DNA from: JAMXLO01 sp041487355
Lineage (GTDB): Bacteria; Pseudomonadota; Alphaproteobacteria; Acetobacterales; Acetobacteraceae
Assembly: GCA_041487355.1 (NCBI GenBank)
Contig: JBGPND010000083.1
Span: 1 to 20,603, forward strand
Reading direction: 5' to 3'
DNA: 20,603 bases
Under the pieces are notes generated by a model. That model had not been told where the DNA came from, did not search any database, and saw only the letters and a program-made list of their open reading frames with translations. Positions 1-7,478 of this stretch are shown here, piece by piece. A program made the translations under genes and the position numbers. Numbering within the stretch: the first letter of the stretch is position 1; each line of letters begins with the position of its first letter.

Positions 1-444
1 CCAGCCATCCGGCCCGAGGGCGTTGCGGCGCCGCGGCGCATAGTCGCGCCCCGCCACGTGCAGCGCCGCCAGCGCCGCGCCGACCGGCCCGCAATGCTCC
101 GGCCGCACCCGGCGCGGCCAGACGCCGGGCAGGAAGGTGGTAATCGCGGCATGCCGGTCGCACAATCGGCGCAGCGCCACGCCATCGCGTCCGTGCACCG
201 GCAGTGGGCAGACGATGCCGCGCCTGGCCAGGTGCTCCATCAGGCCGAGGAACCACGGCAGGTCCGCCGGTTCCACGCGCTTCTCGTACAGCGTCAGGAT
301 GAAGTCGCCCGACGTGGTGCGGAGCGAAAAATTGCTGTTCTCCACGCCCTCGGCGATGCCGCGGAACGCGACCATGCTGCCGATGTCGTAGTCCGCCAGG
401 AAGGCGGCCAGGGCCTCGTCGGTGACCTCGGTGTAGACCGCCAT
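1..444 (-). CDS. thrB: Homoserine kinase ThrB (APH-fold type), 5' part only, cut by window edge
   Basis: Reading the minus strand from the ATG at 444 gives 148 codons without a stop up to the window edge, so the C-terminal half is missing. The N-terminus begins MAVYTEVTDEALAAFLADYD and continues through GIAEGVENSNFSLRT and FILTLYEKRV. These are hallmarks of the alphaproteobacterial/pseudomonad homoserine kinase of the choline/aminoglycoside phosphotransferase fold, not the GHMP-type ThrB of enterobacteria. The enzyme phosphorylates L-homoserine with ATP in threonine biosynthesis and is cytoplasmic. The catalytic loop (H-D-x3-N type) would lie in the missing part, so activity cannot be judged. 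The family call is firm from the N-terminal motifs. Operon partners downstream are outside the window, and the upstream neighbour at 600 is divergent. Confidence 0.9.
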   Translation of the reverse strand, partial: MAVYTEVTDEALAAFLADYDIGSMVAFRGIAEGVENSNFSLRTTSGDFILTLYEKRVEPADLPWFLGLMEHLARRGIVCPLPVHGRDGVALRRLCDRHAAITTFLPGVWPRRVRPEHCGPVGAALAALHVAGRDYAPRRRNALGPDGW

Positions 445-599
445 GCGCGATCAGGCCGCCGGGGTGGAATGCTGGAAAATGATGGCCTCCTGCGGCGTGT
501 TGTCCATCCGGCCGGCGGCGCGCACTATGCCGGCCGCCTCGCTTGCCGGCAACGACCGCGGTGCCGCAAGCAGCGCCTGCCCGCATTCCGGAGTCCCCG

Positions 600-1166
600 A
601 TGCCTGCACGACAGCCGAACCTTGGATGGGCGCCGCGCGCCGCCCTGATTGCCGCGCTGCTGCCACTGCTGGCCGACTGCGGCCCGGCACGCAACCAGTT
701 CGCGCCGGCCTGTCCGCGTCCCTCGTTCCTCGCCGACGCGGCCGACCTGGACTTCTACCGGCCCGGCAACGCACCGGGGGGCGCGCACGACCTGACCGAC
801 CTCGTGCTGCACGGCCGGATTGTCGGGGTCAACGGCAATTGCCGGGAGGGCGACAGGAAGGACCAGCTCGCCACCGCGGTGAATATCGGGGTCGAGCTGA
901 CCCGCGGCCCGGCGATGCAAGGGCGCGAGACCGACGTGCCGGTGTTCATCGCGGTGACTGATGGCGATACGATCCTGGACAAGCGCGTCTACCTGATGCA
1001 CGTGGCGTTCCCGTCCAACGTCGATCGCGTCACATTGGGCACCGGCGAAATAGATCTGGTGTTGCCGGTCAGCCCGACCAGGTCGGGCGCGGCCTACGCG
1101 ATCCTCGCCGGGTTCCAGCTCACGCCGGACCAGTTGGCGCAGAGCCGGCGCAACCGCAGGCCGTGA
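600..1166 (+). CDS. Putative lipoprotein of unknown function
   Basis: A 188-residue protein. The ATG at 600 is preferred over an in-frame ATG at 543 because it places a signal sequence at the very N-terminus: basic start (MPARQPNLGWAPR), hydrophobic stretch AALIAALLPLLA, then a lipobox-like LADC with Cys at about residue 27. It should therefore be exported and lipidated at that Cys. The mature part has no motif that I can tie to a known enzyme. Its C-terminal half (DGDTILDKRVYLMHVAFPSN, then a GFQLTPDQLAQSRR tail) has the look of a conserved alphaproteobacterial lipoprotein, but that is recollection and not a search. It is divergent from thrB with a 155-bp gap (445-599) in which I see no other feature, and convergent with cbpM 19 bp downstream. 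Confidence 0.72.
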   Translation: MPARQPNLGWAPRAALIAALLPLLADCGPARNQFAPACPRPSFLADAADLDFYRPGNAPGGAHDLTDLVLHGRIVGVNGNCREGDRKDQLATAVNIGVELTRGPAMQGRETDVPVFIAVTDGDTILDKRVYLMHVAFPSNVDRVTLGTGEIDLVLPVSPTRSGAAYAILAGFQLTPDQLAQSRRNRRP

Positions 1167-1185
1167 GGCGCGCCTGACTGAACCG

Positions 1186-1515
1186 TCAGAACCCCGTCGG
1201 GTCGCGGCCCATCGCGGCCAGGATAGCGGCCTGGACCTCCCGCGGCTGCGATTCCAGGGCGCGTAGGACGGATTTCATCCTGCTGCGCAGCTCGTAGACC
1301 TGATCGAGCAGGGACAGCACCAGAGGGATTGCGTCCTCGCCGACATCCATGCCGTGGCGCAGGTCATGGATCAGGCGGACGCGCGCGACATCGATCTCGC
1401 AGAACACGAAGCCGGACTCGGCGGTGTCCGGGATCACCCAGCCCCGCTCGACCCAGTTGATCAGCTCGACCTGCGACATGCCGGGAAACAGCGCGGTGAC
1501 CGTGGTGATGTCCAT
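1186..1515 (-). CDS. cbpM: Chaperone modulator CbpM-like protein
   Basis: A 109-residue protein beginning MDITTVTALFPGMSQVELINWVERGWV, followed by a helical C-terminus rich in L/R/E. The pattern of a short MerR-like N-terminal helical motif and a 'DVARVRLIHDLR' helix is that of CbpM, which binds the J-domain of the DnaJ-like CbpA and modulates its co-chaperone activity. The gene lies directly after a DnaJ-family gene, which is the usual arrangement. Its ATG (1515-1513) overlaps the TGA of that gene (1517-1515), indicating translational coupling. A GGGGGAG sequence lies about 8 bases upstream of this ATG. A GTG one codon earlier (1518) is an alternative start. Family call from context plus sequence; confidence good. 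Confidence 0.85.
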   Translation of the reverse strand: MDITTVTALFPGMSQVELINWVERGWVIPDTAESGFVFCEIDVARVRLIHDLRHGMDVGEDAIPLVLSLLDQVYELRSRMKSVLRALESQPREVQAAILAAMGRDPTGF

Positions 1516-2429
1516 CACTTGGTCTCCCCCTGGGTCTCCATGCCGTCTCGCGGATCGAACTTATGGCGCGGCTTCCAGGTCTTCAGGAACTCGGCCAGCT
1601 CCGGCTCCTCGGCCGGCGGCAGCACGGGGTGCAGCTCGACGTATTGATGGCCCTTGCCTTCGATCCCCCGCCCGCGCAGGCGCAGCCGCGTGCCGGTGCC
1701 GGAATTCGGCGGAATGGTCAGGCGCACCGGACCCTTGATGGTGGGCACCTCCAGCGTGGCGCCGAGCACCGCCTCCTGCAGCGTCACCGGCAGCTCGACG
1801 ATGATGTCGTCGCCCTCGCGGCGGAACAGCGGATGCGGCGCGACGGTGATCTCCACCAGCGCGTCGCCCGGCGCGCCGTCGCCGATGCCCGGCATGCCCT
1901 GGCCCTTGAGGCGGATGATCTGGCCGTCGCGCACGCCAGCGGGGATGCGCACATCCAGCGTGCGGCCATCCGGCAGCGTGACGCGGCGGGTGGTGCCGTT
2001 GGCCGCGTCCAGGAAGTCGATGGTGAGCTGGTAGTGGGCGTCCTGGCCGCGCATCGAAAATCTTCTTCCGCCACCGGCTCTGGCACCGAAAGCCTGGGCG
2101 AAGACGCTCTCCAGGTCCTCCTGATCGAAGCCCGCCTGCGTGCGGTATTTTTCGCGCCCCGCGGCATCGCCATATTCGCGGTAGAATGGGCGCTGCGGCG
2201 GCACCTCGTTGCCGGCGGCATCGATCTCGCCGCGGTCATAGCGGGCGCGCTTATCCTTGTCGGACAGGATGTCGTAGGCGACGCTGATCTCCTTGAACCG
2301 CTCGGCCGCTTCCGGTTTGCCGGGGTTGACGTCGGGGTGGTGGCGCTTGGCGAGCTTGCGATAGGCGGAGCGGATCACCGCTTCGCTGTCGGTCTTCTGC
2401 ACGCCGAGGGTTTCGTACGGGTCTTTCAT
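1515..2429 (-). CDS. cbpA: CbpA/DnaJ-class co-chaperone (J-domain, no zinc finger)
   Basis: A 304-residue J-protein. Residues 4-68 form the J-domain, with the HPD motif at residues 31-33 (KRHHPDVNPGKP) needed to stimulate the DnaK ATPase. A G/F-poor linker follows (about 70-130), then the C-terminal substrate-binding region with the LPDGRTLDVRIPAGVRDGQ and RLKGQGMPG signatures. There is no CxxCxGxG zinc-finger domain, so it is CbpA-type rather than DnaJ proper. It is followed by, and overlaps, cbpM. The enoyl-CoA-hydratase-fold gene upstream ends only 22 bp before this start, so the three minus-strand genes may share a transcript. No strong ribosome-binding site precedes the ATG. Function in cytoplasmic protein folding is well supported by the family. 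Confidence 0.92.
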   Translation of the reverse strand: MKDPYETLGVQKTDSEAVIRSAYRKLAKRHHPDVNPGKPEAAERFKEISVAYDILSDKDKRARYDRGEIDAAGNEVPPQRPFYREYGDAAGREKYRTQAGFDQEDLESVFAQAFGARAGGGRRFSMRGQDAHYQLTIDFLDAANGTTRRVTLPDGRTLDVRIPAGVRDGQIIRLKGQGMPGIGDGAPGDALVEITVAPHPLFRREGDDIIVELPVTLQEAVLGATLEVPTIKGPVRLTIPPNSGTGTRLRLRGRGIEGKGHQYVELHPVLPPAEEPELAEFLKTWKPRHKFDPRDGMETQGETK

Positions 2430-2451
2430 CAGTAACCAGTGGTCAGTGAAA

Positions 2452-3249
2452 TCAAGTGCCGGTCCAGACGGGAGTGCGCTTTGCCAGGAAAGCGTCGATC
2501 CCCTCGGCCGCGTCGCGCGCCAGCATGTTGCGGGTCATCACCTCCGAGACATAGGCGTAGGCATCATCCAGCCCCATCTCGGCCTGGCGGTAGAATGCGC
2601 CCTTGCCGATCGCCAGCGTGAGCGGGCTCTTCGCGGCAATCTGTCCGGCCAGCGCCGCGACCGCCGCATCCAGCTCGGCCTCGGGCACCACGCGGTTGAC
2701 CAGGCCAAGCTCGCGCGCCCGCGCCGCGTCGATCAGCTCGCCGGTGAGCAGCATCTCCATCGCCGCCTTGCGACCGACGTTGCGTGACAGGGCGACCATC
2801 GGGGTGCAGCAGAACAGCCCGATATTCACCCCCGGCGTGGCAAACCGGGCCGTCGTCGCGGCCACGGCGAGGTCGCAGCTCGCTACCAGTTGGCAGCCCG
2901 CCGCGGTCGCCACGCCGTGCACCCTGGCGATCACCGGCTTGGACAGGCGCACGATGCGCGTCATCAGCCGCGAGCAGAGCTCGAAGGTTGCCTGATAGGC
3001 CGCCCGCTCGGGACGGGAGCGCAGCTCGCGCAGATCATGCCCGGCGCAGAACGCCGGCCCGGCGCCGCCGATCACCACCACCTTCGTGGCGGGGTCGGTT
3101 TCGATGGCGTCGAGTTCCGCCACCAGGGCCTGCATCAGCCCGATGGAGAGCGCATTGCGCGCGGCCGGACGGTTCAGCGTCAGCCAGGCGACGCCGTCCG
3201 CATCGCGCCGCAGCAGCACCTGCTGCATCACCGCCGATTGCTCGTTCAT
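2452..3249 (-). CDS. Enoyl-CoA hydratase/isomerase-fold protein, ECHDC3-like, catalytic glutamates absent
   Basis: 265 residues of crotonase fold: LTLNRPAARNALS near residue 22, the oxyanion-hole segment GAGPAFCAGHDL (about 63-73) and the second segment HGVATAAGCQL (111-121). In rat mitochondrial crotonase the catalytic pair is Glu144 (in GGGCEL) and Glu164 (in GQPE). The aligned positions here are Gln120 and Gly140, so a standard hydration mechanism is unlikely. The segment TPGVNIGLFCCTPMVALSRN resembles the ECHDC3-type branch of the superfamily, whose reaction is not well established. The start at 3249 follows GGAGGGCGAGGC on the minus strand, a good ribosome-binding site. The gene lies 22 bp upstream of cbpA. 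Fold assignment is strong; the substrate is unknown. Confidence 0.88.
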   Translation of the reverse strand: MNEQSAVMQQVLLRRDADGVAWLTLNRPAARNALSIGLMQALVAELDAIETDPATKVVVIGGAGPAFCAGHDLRELRSRPERAAYQATFELCSRLMTRIVRLSKPVIARVHGVATAAGCQLVASCDLAVAATTARFATPGVNIGLFCCTPMVALSRNVGRKAAMEMLLTGELIDAARARELGLVNRVVPEAELDAAVAALAGQIAAKSPLTLAIGKGAFYRQAEMGLDDAYAYVSEVMTRNMLARDAAEGIDAFLAKRTPVWTGT

Positions 3250-3309
3250 GCCTCGCCCTCCGCGGCTTTCCGCTCCACCATGTTGCCGATCCTAGCAGGA
3301 GACCTCGCG

Positions 3310-3424
3310 ATGACGAATGCCGCGACCCAGCCCACCGGCGGCAGCTCCATCATGCTCGGCGTCGAGGCCTGGGTGCTGCGGCGTGGCCAGAGCGAGCGGG
3401 TGAGGGGTGAGGCATCACCCCGGT
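3310..3424 (+). pseudogene. Possible truncated gene start, interrupted by the palindromic element
   Basis: An AGGAG sits 8 bases before the ATG at 3310, divergent from the enoyl-CoA-hydratase-fold gene. The reading frame starts MTNAATQPTGGSSIMLGVEA and runs cleanly for about 38 codons, then enters the repeat element at 3425, where the translation becomes the repeat-derived CHCEERGGG and stops at 3457-3459. This looks like the 5' end of a gene whose remainder was lost when the element arrived. I do not recognise the protein, and the fragment may be fortuitous. Confidence 0.3.
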
Positions 3425-3905
3425 GTCATTGTGAGGAGCGCGGCGGTGGCCGGGCCTGACCCGGCCAAGCAATCTCCCGCGCATTGCGTAGGCGGCGGCG
3501 TACCGTCGCAGGCCAGTAAAGGAAGCAAGAAAGCATTTTAACACGGAGAAGAAGGGAGGATACACAGAGGTCACAGAGAAGGAACTTATGCGCTTCGCGC
3601 GTGCTGAATTGTCTTCCGGCGCGAAGCGCCCAAAAAATTCTGCTCCGTGTGCTCTGTGTATCCTCCCTTCTTCTCCGTGTTAAATGTTTACTTGCTCTTG
3701 GGCTCGCACCACAGTCACCTGCCTTTGTCGTTACGTTAGCCCTGCGACGGCGCTGCTCGCCTGTTGCTTCACTCCCTCGGAAGCGGGGATGACAGCCTAG
3801 CGAATACATCCCGCCTCTTCGTCATCGCCTCCGCTCGATGGGATTACAACATGGGGATTGCTTGGCCGGGTCAGGCCCCGCCACCGCTGCGCTCCTCGCA
3901 ATGAC
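3425..3905. repeat. Composite palindromic element with 50-bp terminal inverted repeats
   Basis: Positions 3425-3474 and 3856-3905 are inverted copies of one another, matching at 47 of 50 positions by eye. Each end reads gTCATTGcGAGGAGCGC outward and AAGCAATC inward, the signature of the widespread family that yields 'CHCEERS'-like spurious translations. Between them lies a second, unrelated palindrome (3537-3684), an exact 10-bp inverted pair (3503-3512 and 3739-3748), and AT-richer sequence than the surrounding genes. No coding capacity is evident inside. It occupies most of the 678-bp gap between the enoyl-CoA-hydratase-fold gene and the DadA-like gene. The symmetry suggests a non-autonomous mobile element, or nested insertions. 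Confidence 0.85.
3537..3684. repeat. Inner palindrome with perfect 33-bp arms
   Basis: The arms 3537-3569 and 3652-3684 are exact reverse complements over 33 bp, containing ACACGGAGAAGAAGGGAGG and its complement. The similarity continues imperfectly outward for about 12 more bases (to around 3525 and 3696). Inside the 82-bp loop is a further small inverted pair, GCGCTTCGCGC (3591-3601) with GCGCGAAGCGC (3620-3630). Repeats carrying a CACGGAG...ACACAGAG core occur in many unrelated bacterial genomes; that statement is from memory. Confidence 0.88.
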
Positions 3906-3927
3906 GGGGCGTCCCGCGCCGGCGCCA

Positions 3928-5160
3928 TCAGAACCGGTCGGCGCGATACGGCGTCAGGTCGAATTCCGGCGTCGTGCCAGCCACCAGACCGGCGATCAGC
4001 CGGCCGGTGATGGGCCCCAGTGTCAGGCCGAGATGCTGATGGCCGAAGGCATAGAGCACCGCGCGGCAACCCGGCGATCTGCCGATGACCGGCAACGAAT
4101 CGGGAGTGGATGGCCGATAGCCCAGCCACTCGCGCGTGACGCGGTCGGAAAGCCCCGGCAGCGCTTCGCGTGCCGCCGGCAGAAGGCGGCGAATTCGGGA
4201 AAAATCCGGCGGTGCGTTCAGGCCCGCCAGTTCGACGCCGCTGGTCAGGCGAATGCCGTCCAGCATCGGCGCCAGCACGAAGCCGCGTTCGGGAAACACC
4301 ACGGGGCGGCGCAGCTCGCCGGCCTCGCCCGGTTCCAGGTTCAGGTGATAGCCGCGTTCGGTGTCGAGCTGCACGCGGTCGCCGACCTGGCGCGCCAACT
4401 CCTTCGACCATGCGCCCGCCGCGATCACCACCGCAGCGAAATCGCGGAAGCCGAGTTCGCAGTCGAGGCGCACGCCGCCATCCGTCGGCTGCACGCCGCG
4501 CACGCGCTCCTGCGCGAAGCTGCCGCCGAGGCGCTGGAACTGTGCCGCGTGCGCCTGCACCAGCCTGTGCGGCGAGGCGACGAACGCGCTGTCCGGTTGG
4601 AACAGCCCCTTCACATAGCGTCGCGCCAGGCTCGGCTCGAGTTCGCGGATCTCGTCCGCCCCCAGCACATCCAATCGCACGCCGCGTGCCTGCATGATCT
4701 CGCGGTCGTAGCGCGTGCCGGCGAAGCCCGCCTCGGTCTGGTAGACCTTCAGCCAGCCGACCGGACGCACGATGTCTTCGACGCCGGACAGCGCGATCAG
4801 CTCGCGGTGCGCGTCATAGGCGCGCGAGACCAGCGGAAGCAGTGCGTCTGCGATCGCCTCGACGCGCGTGTGGCGTCCGGCGAGCAGGAAGCGGATCAGC
4901 CAGGGTGCCACTTGTGGCAGGTACTGCCAGCGCACGCGCACGGCACTGTCGCGATCGAACAGCATGCGCGGAATGTCGCGCCACAGCGCGGACGTGCTGT
5001 TCGGCACCACCGCGCCGGTGACGATGCCGCCGGCATTGCCGAACGACGTCGCGGTGCCGGGTGCGCGCGGATCGATCAGCGTGACGTCGTGGCCGTCGCG
5101 TTGCAGATGCAGCGCGCAACTGACGCCCACGATGCCGGCGCCGACGACGGCAATGCGCAT
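3928..5160 (-). CDS. FAD-dependent D-amino acid dehydrogenase (DadA-like)
   Basis: 410 residues. The N-terminus MRIAVVGAGIVGVSCALHLQ is a Rossmann dinucleotide-binding motif (GxGxxG at residues 7-12), followed by the acidic end of strand 2 (VTLID) and TSFGNAGGI near residue 39, typical of DadA. The C-terminal part has WLGYRPSTPDSLPVIGRS and YAFGHQHLGLTLGP, the second FAD-contacting region of the DAO family. The expected reaction is oxidative deamination of D-amino acids to 2-oxoacids with electron transfer to the respiratory chain. D-hydroxyproline or another secondary amine could equally be the substrate, so no symbol is given. It lies downstream of the acyl-CoA synthetase gene on the same strand, separated by a REP-like repeat. 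No clear ribosome-binding site precedes the ATG. Confidence 0.85.
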   Translation of the reverse strand: MRIAVVGAGIVGVSCALHLQRDGHDVTLIDPRAPGTATSFGNAGGIVTGAVVPNSTSALWRDIPRMLFDRDSAVRVRWQYLPQVAPWLIRFLLAGRHTRVEAIADALLPLVSRAYDAHRELIALSGVEDIVRPVGWLKVYQTEAGFAGTRYDREIMQARGVRLDVLGADEIRELEPSLARRYVKGLFQPDSAFVASPHRLVQAHAAQFQRLGGSFAQERVRGVQPTDGGVRLDCELGFRDFAAVVIAAGAWSKELARQVGDRVQLDTERGYHLNLEPGEAGELRRPVVFPERGFVLAPMLDGIRLTSGVELAGLNAPPDFSRIRRLLPAAREALPGLSDRVTREWLGYRPSTPDSLPVIGRSPGCRAVLYAFGHQHLGLTLGPITGRLIAGLVAGTTPEFDLTPYRADRF

Positions 5161-5176
5161 CAGCCGCTGATCCGAC

Positions 5177-5264
5177 TGTCATTGCGAGCCGAAGGCGAAG
5201 CAATCTCGCGGTGAGTGCGCACCGCCGTCGAGATTGCCGCGTCGCTTCGCTCCTCGCAATGACA
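5177..5264. repeat. REP/MITE-like palindrome of the TCATTGCGAG...CAATCTC family
   Basis: An 88-bp palindrome: the left half starts TGTCATTGCGAG and ends GCAATCTCG, and the right half is its imperfect complement, ending CTCGCAATGACA. The centre is a short GC-rich loop. It lies 5 bp past the stop of the acyl-CoA synthetase and 16 bp before the start of the DadA-like gene. It is the best-preserved copy of the family also seen at 3425-3474, 3856-3905, 14695-14819 and 17002-17076. Confidence 0.88.
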
Positions 5265-5269
5265 CTGGG

Positions 5270-7408
5270 TCACTGGCGTGCCGGCACGATGAGCGCGTCG
5301 ACCGCGGTGATGCGGTCGCCGGTGCAGATCAGCGGATTGACGTCCAACTCGACGATCGTATCGCGGTGATCCGCTGCGAAGGCGGCAACGCGGCAGATCA
5401 CTTCGGCGAGCCGGTTGCGGTCCACCGCCGGCATGCCGCGGAACCCGTCCAGCAGCCGGGCGCCCTTGAGCTGTGACAGCAGCGCCAGTGCCTCGTCGCG
5501 CGTCACCGGCGCCGGTGCCAGCGCGGTGTCCTGCATCAGCTCGACCAGGATGCCGCCGAGCCCGACGACGACCAGCGGACCGAACAACGGATCGATGTGC
5601 GCGCCGACCACCATCTCGATGCCTTGCGGCATCATCTTCTGCACCAGCACGCCGTTGATACGCGGGGGAGGGGAGACAGCGTTGGCCTTCGCCATGATCG
5701 TTTGATACGCGGCACGCACTTCGTCGGCATCGCGCAGGTTCAAGCGGACCACGCCGGCCTCGGTCTTGTGCGGCAGGTCGGGCGATTCGACCTTCAGCAC
5801 CACCGGGTAGCCGAGCGAGCCGGCGGCGTTCACCGCTTCGTCCACGCTCTGTGCCACGCGCTCGCCGACCACCGGCACGCCATATAGCGCAAGCACCTCC
5901 TTCGCCTCGCGCTCGGTGAGTGTCTGGCCGCCGGCGGCAGCGATCAGCTTGCTTGCCTGCTTCACAGTTGCCGCCGGAGTTTCTGTGATCGTCGGTGTTC
6001 CAGCCGCGCGTTTCGCCGCCCGCCAATGCCATGCCGCCAGCGCGGCGAAGCAGGAGGGCATCGAGCGGAACAACGCGACGTGCTCCGACTCTTCCGCCTC
6101 CTTCACGCCAGGGCCTTCCAGCCATTCGCTCTGCCAGACGCTGCAGGCGATCTTGCCATGCTTCGCCGCAAGTGAATCGTAGACCGGGATGCGCTTCGCC
6201 GATGGCCCGTAGCCGTAGGTCTGCGGCACCACCAGCGCGCTGTAGCTTGCGTCGCCGAGCAACGCATCGGCGCAAGCGTTGAGCGATTCCGGATTGGCCA
6301 GGATCTGCGCCGTCACGTCGCACGGATTGCGCGCGGAGCCGAATTCCGGAATGTGCGCCAGGAGAATGTCGCGCACGGCATCGTTCGGCTGCGGCAACGG
6401 AACGCCGAATTGTTCCGCGCGATCGGCCGCCATGATCGCGGCACCACCGGAGGCGGCGACCACCGCCGCGCCCTTCGCCTTCGGCGGGGGCGCCTTGGCG
6501 AAGAAGGCCGCCGTCTCGGCCAGCGCTTCGTAGTCCTCCACCAGGATCGCGCCGGCACGCTGGAACACCGCACGATACGCCGCCTGCGATCCGGCCAGCG
6601 AGCCGGTATGCGACATTGCCGCCGCGGCGCCCTGTTCGCCGGTCGCCATCTTGAACACGATCAGCGGCTTGTCGCGCTGCCAGGCGCGCTCCGCCGCGAC
6701 CAGCATGCGCTCGGGCTCCGCCATGCCTTCGAACACACAGGCGATCGCCGCGCACGACGGATCGTCCGCGAGGTAGGAAATGTAGTCCGCCATGTCGACG
6801 TCGCAGGAATTGCCCGAGGTCAGTACGTGGCTGAACGACATGCCGCGCACCACCGCCTGTGCCAGTGCCATCCCCAGCGCACCCGACTGGCTTACCATGC
6901 CGATCGACTGCTTGCGCGGCGGCGGGATCGGCGTGATGTCCATGAAGGTCACGCGCATGTCGAGCGGCGCATTCACCACACCGATGCAGTTCGGTCCGAC
7001 GATGCGCATGTTGCTCTCGCGCGCGATCGCCGCCAGGCGTTGCTGCTGTTCGATGCGTTCCTGCTTGCCGGTCTCGGCATAGCCGGAGGCGAAGATGATC
7101 ACGCCGCCGACGCCGGCGCGGGCGCAGTCCAGCACGATCTCCTCCACCGCCTCGCGCGCGGCGGTGACCACGGCGCAGTCCGGCACCTCGGGCAGCGCGG
7201 CAACATTGGGATAGCAGCGTTGTTCGCCGATCCGCTCGTAGCGCGCATTCACTGGGTACACTCGGCCGCCATAGTGGCGAAGATTGTGCAACACGCGCTC
7301 GCCGAACGAGCCCGCCCGGGTCGAGGCGCCGATCACCGCCACGCTTGCAGGATGCAGCAGGCGCGTCAGGTCCGCGTGGCGATAGACCGATGTTCGTTTC
7401 GTTTTCAT
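5270..7408 (-). CDS. ADP-forming acetate/acyl-CoA ligase family protein (fused alpha-beta subunits)
   Basis: 712 residues from the ATG at 7408 (MKTKRTSVYRHADL). Longer in-frame starts would overlap the divergent SDR gene and add atypical sequence. Domains in order: CoA-binding Rossmann domain (about 10-140, with SVAVIGAS and RIVGPNCIGVVN), succinyl-CoA-synthetase-like domain (about 160-300, with GMVSQSGALG and the phospho-histidine motif SHTGSLAGS near 260), a linker, and a C-terminal ATP-grasp domain (about 490-712, with REAKEVLALYGVPVV, YPVVLKVESPDLPHKTE and ELDVNPL). The family interconverts acyl-CoA, ADP and phosphate with the free acid, CoA and ATP. Its location among amino-acid catabolic genes suggests activation or disposal of a carboxylic acid, but the substrate cannot be read from sequence. 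Confidence 0.88.
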   Translation of the reverse strand: MKTKRTSVYRHADLTRLLHPASVAVIGASTRAGSFGERVLHNLRHYGGRVYPVNARYERIGEQRCYPNVAALPEVPDCAVVTAAREAVEEIVLDCARAGVGGVIIFASGYAETGKQERIEQQQRLAAIARESNMRIVGPNCIGVVNAPLDMRVTFMDITPIPPPRKQSIGMVSQSGALGMALAQAVVRGMSFSHVLTSGNSCDVDMADYISYLADDPSCAAIACVFEGMAEPERMLVAAERAWQRDKPLIVFKMATGEQGAAAAMSHTGSLAGSQAAYRAVFQRAGAILVEDYEALAETAAFFAKAPPPKAKGAAVVAASGGAAIMAADRAEQFGVPLPQPNDAVRDILLAHIPEFGSARNPCDVTAQILANPESLNACADALLGDASYSALVVPQTYGYGPSAKRIPVYDSLAAKHGKIACSVWQSEWLEGPGVKEAEESEHVALFRSMPSCFAALAAWHWRAAKRAAGTPTITETPAATVKQASKLIAAAGGQTLTEREAKEVLALYGVPVVGERVAQSVDEAVNAAGSLGYPVVLKVESPDLPHKTEAGVVRLNLRDADEVRAAYQTIMAKANAVSPPPRINGVLVQKMMPQGIEMVVGAHIDPLFGPLVVVGLGGILVELMQDTALAPAPVTRDEALALLSQLKGARLLDGFRGMPAVDRNRLAEVICRVAAFAADHRDTIVELDVNPLICTGDRITAVDALIVPARQ

Positions 7409-7478
7409 GCCGGGCTCGATTGACGTTTCCAGGCGGCGAGCATACTGATCGGTAGCCCTCCAGCAAAGGACACTTCTG
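7409..7478. promoter_or_regulatory. Divergent promoter region with ACTGATCGGT motif
   Basis: A 70-bp gap between the divergent acyl-CoA synthetase and SDR genes. It contains ACTGATCGGT at 7444-7453, a near-palindrome (ACCGATCGGT would be perfect), which recurs at 10891-10900 in the other divergent gap of this block. Such short palindromes are typical of TetR/AcrR-type operators, but no regulator gene is visible in the window. No convincing sigma-70 boxes are seen. Confidence 0.35.

Noticed and set aside
451..774. Minus-strand 107-codon frame ending in NTPQEAIIFQHSTPAA just before thrB
   Set aside because: It would suit an upstream operon partner of thrB, but it is Arg/Ala-rich without a domain and overlaps the better-supported lipoprotein gene.
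1563..2435. A 290-codon plus-strand frame opposite cbpA
   Set aside because: Shadow: the minus strand has the J-domain with HPD, and the plus-strand translation has no coherent domain.
3425..3905. CRISPR array in the repeat-rich gap
   Set aside because: The repeats are inverted pairs, not regularly spaced direct repeats, and there are no cas genes.
3838..5214. A 458-codon plus-strand frame opposite the DadA-like gene
   Set aside because: Antisense shadow of a gene with FAD-binding motifs; His/Ala/Arg-rich translation, and it starts inside the palindromic element.
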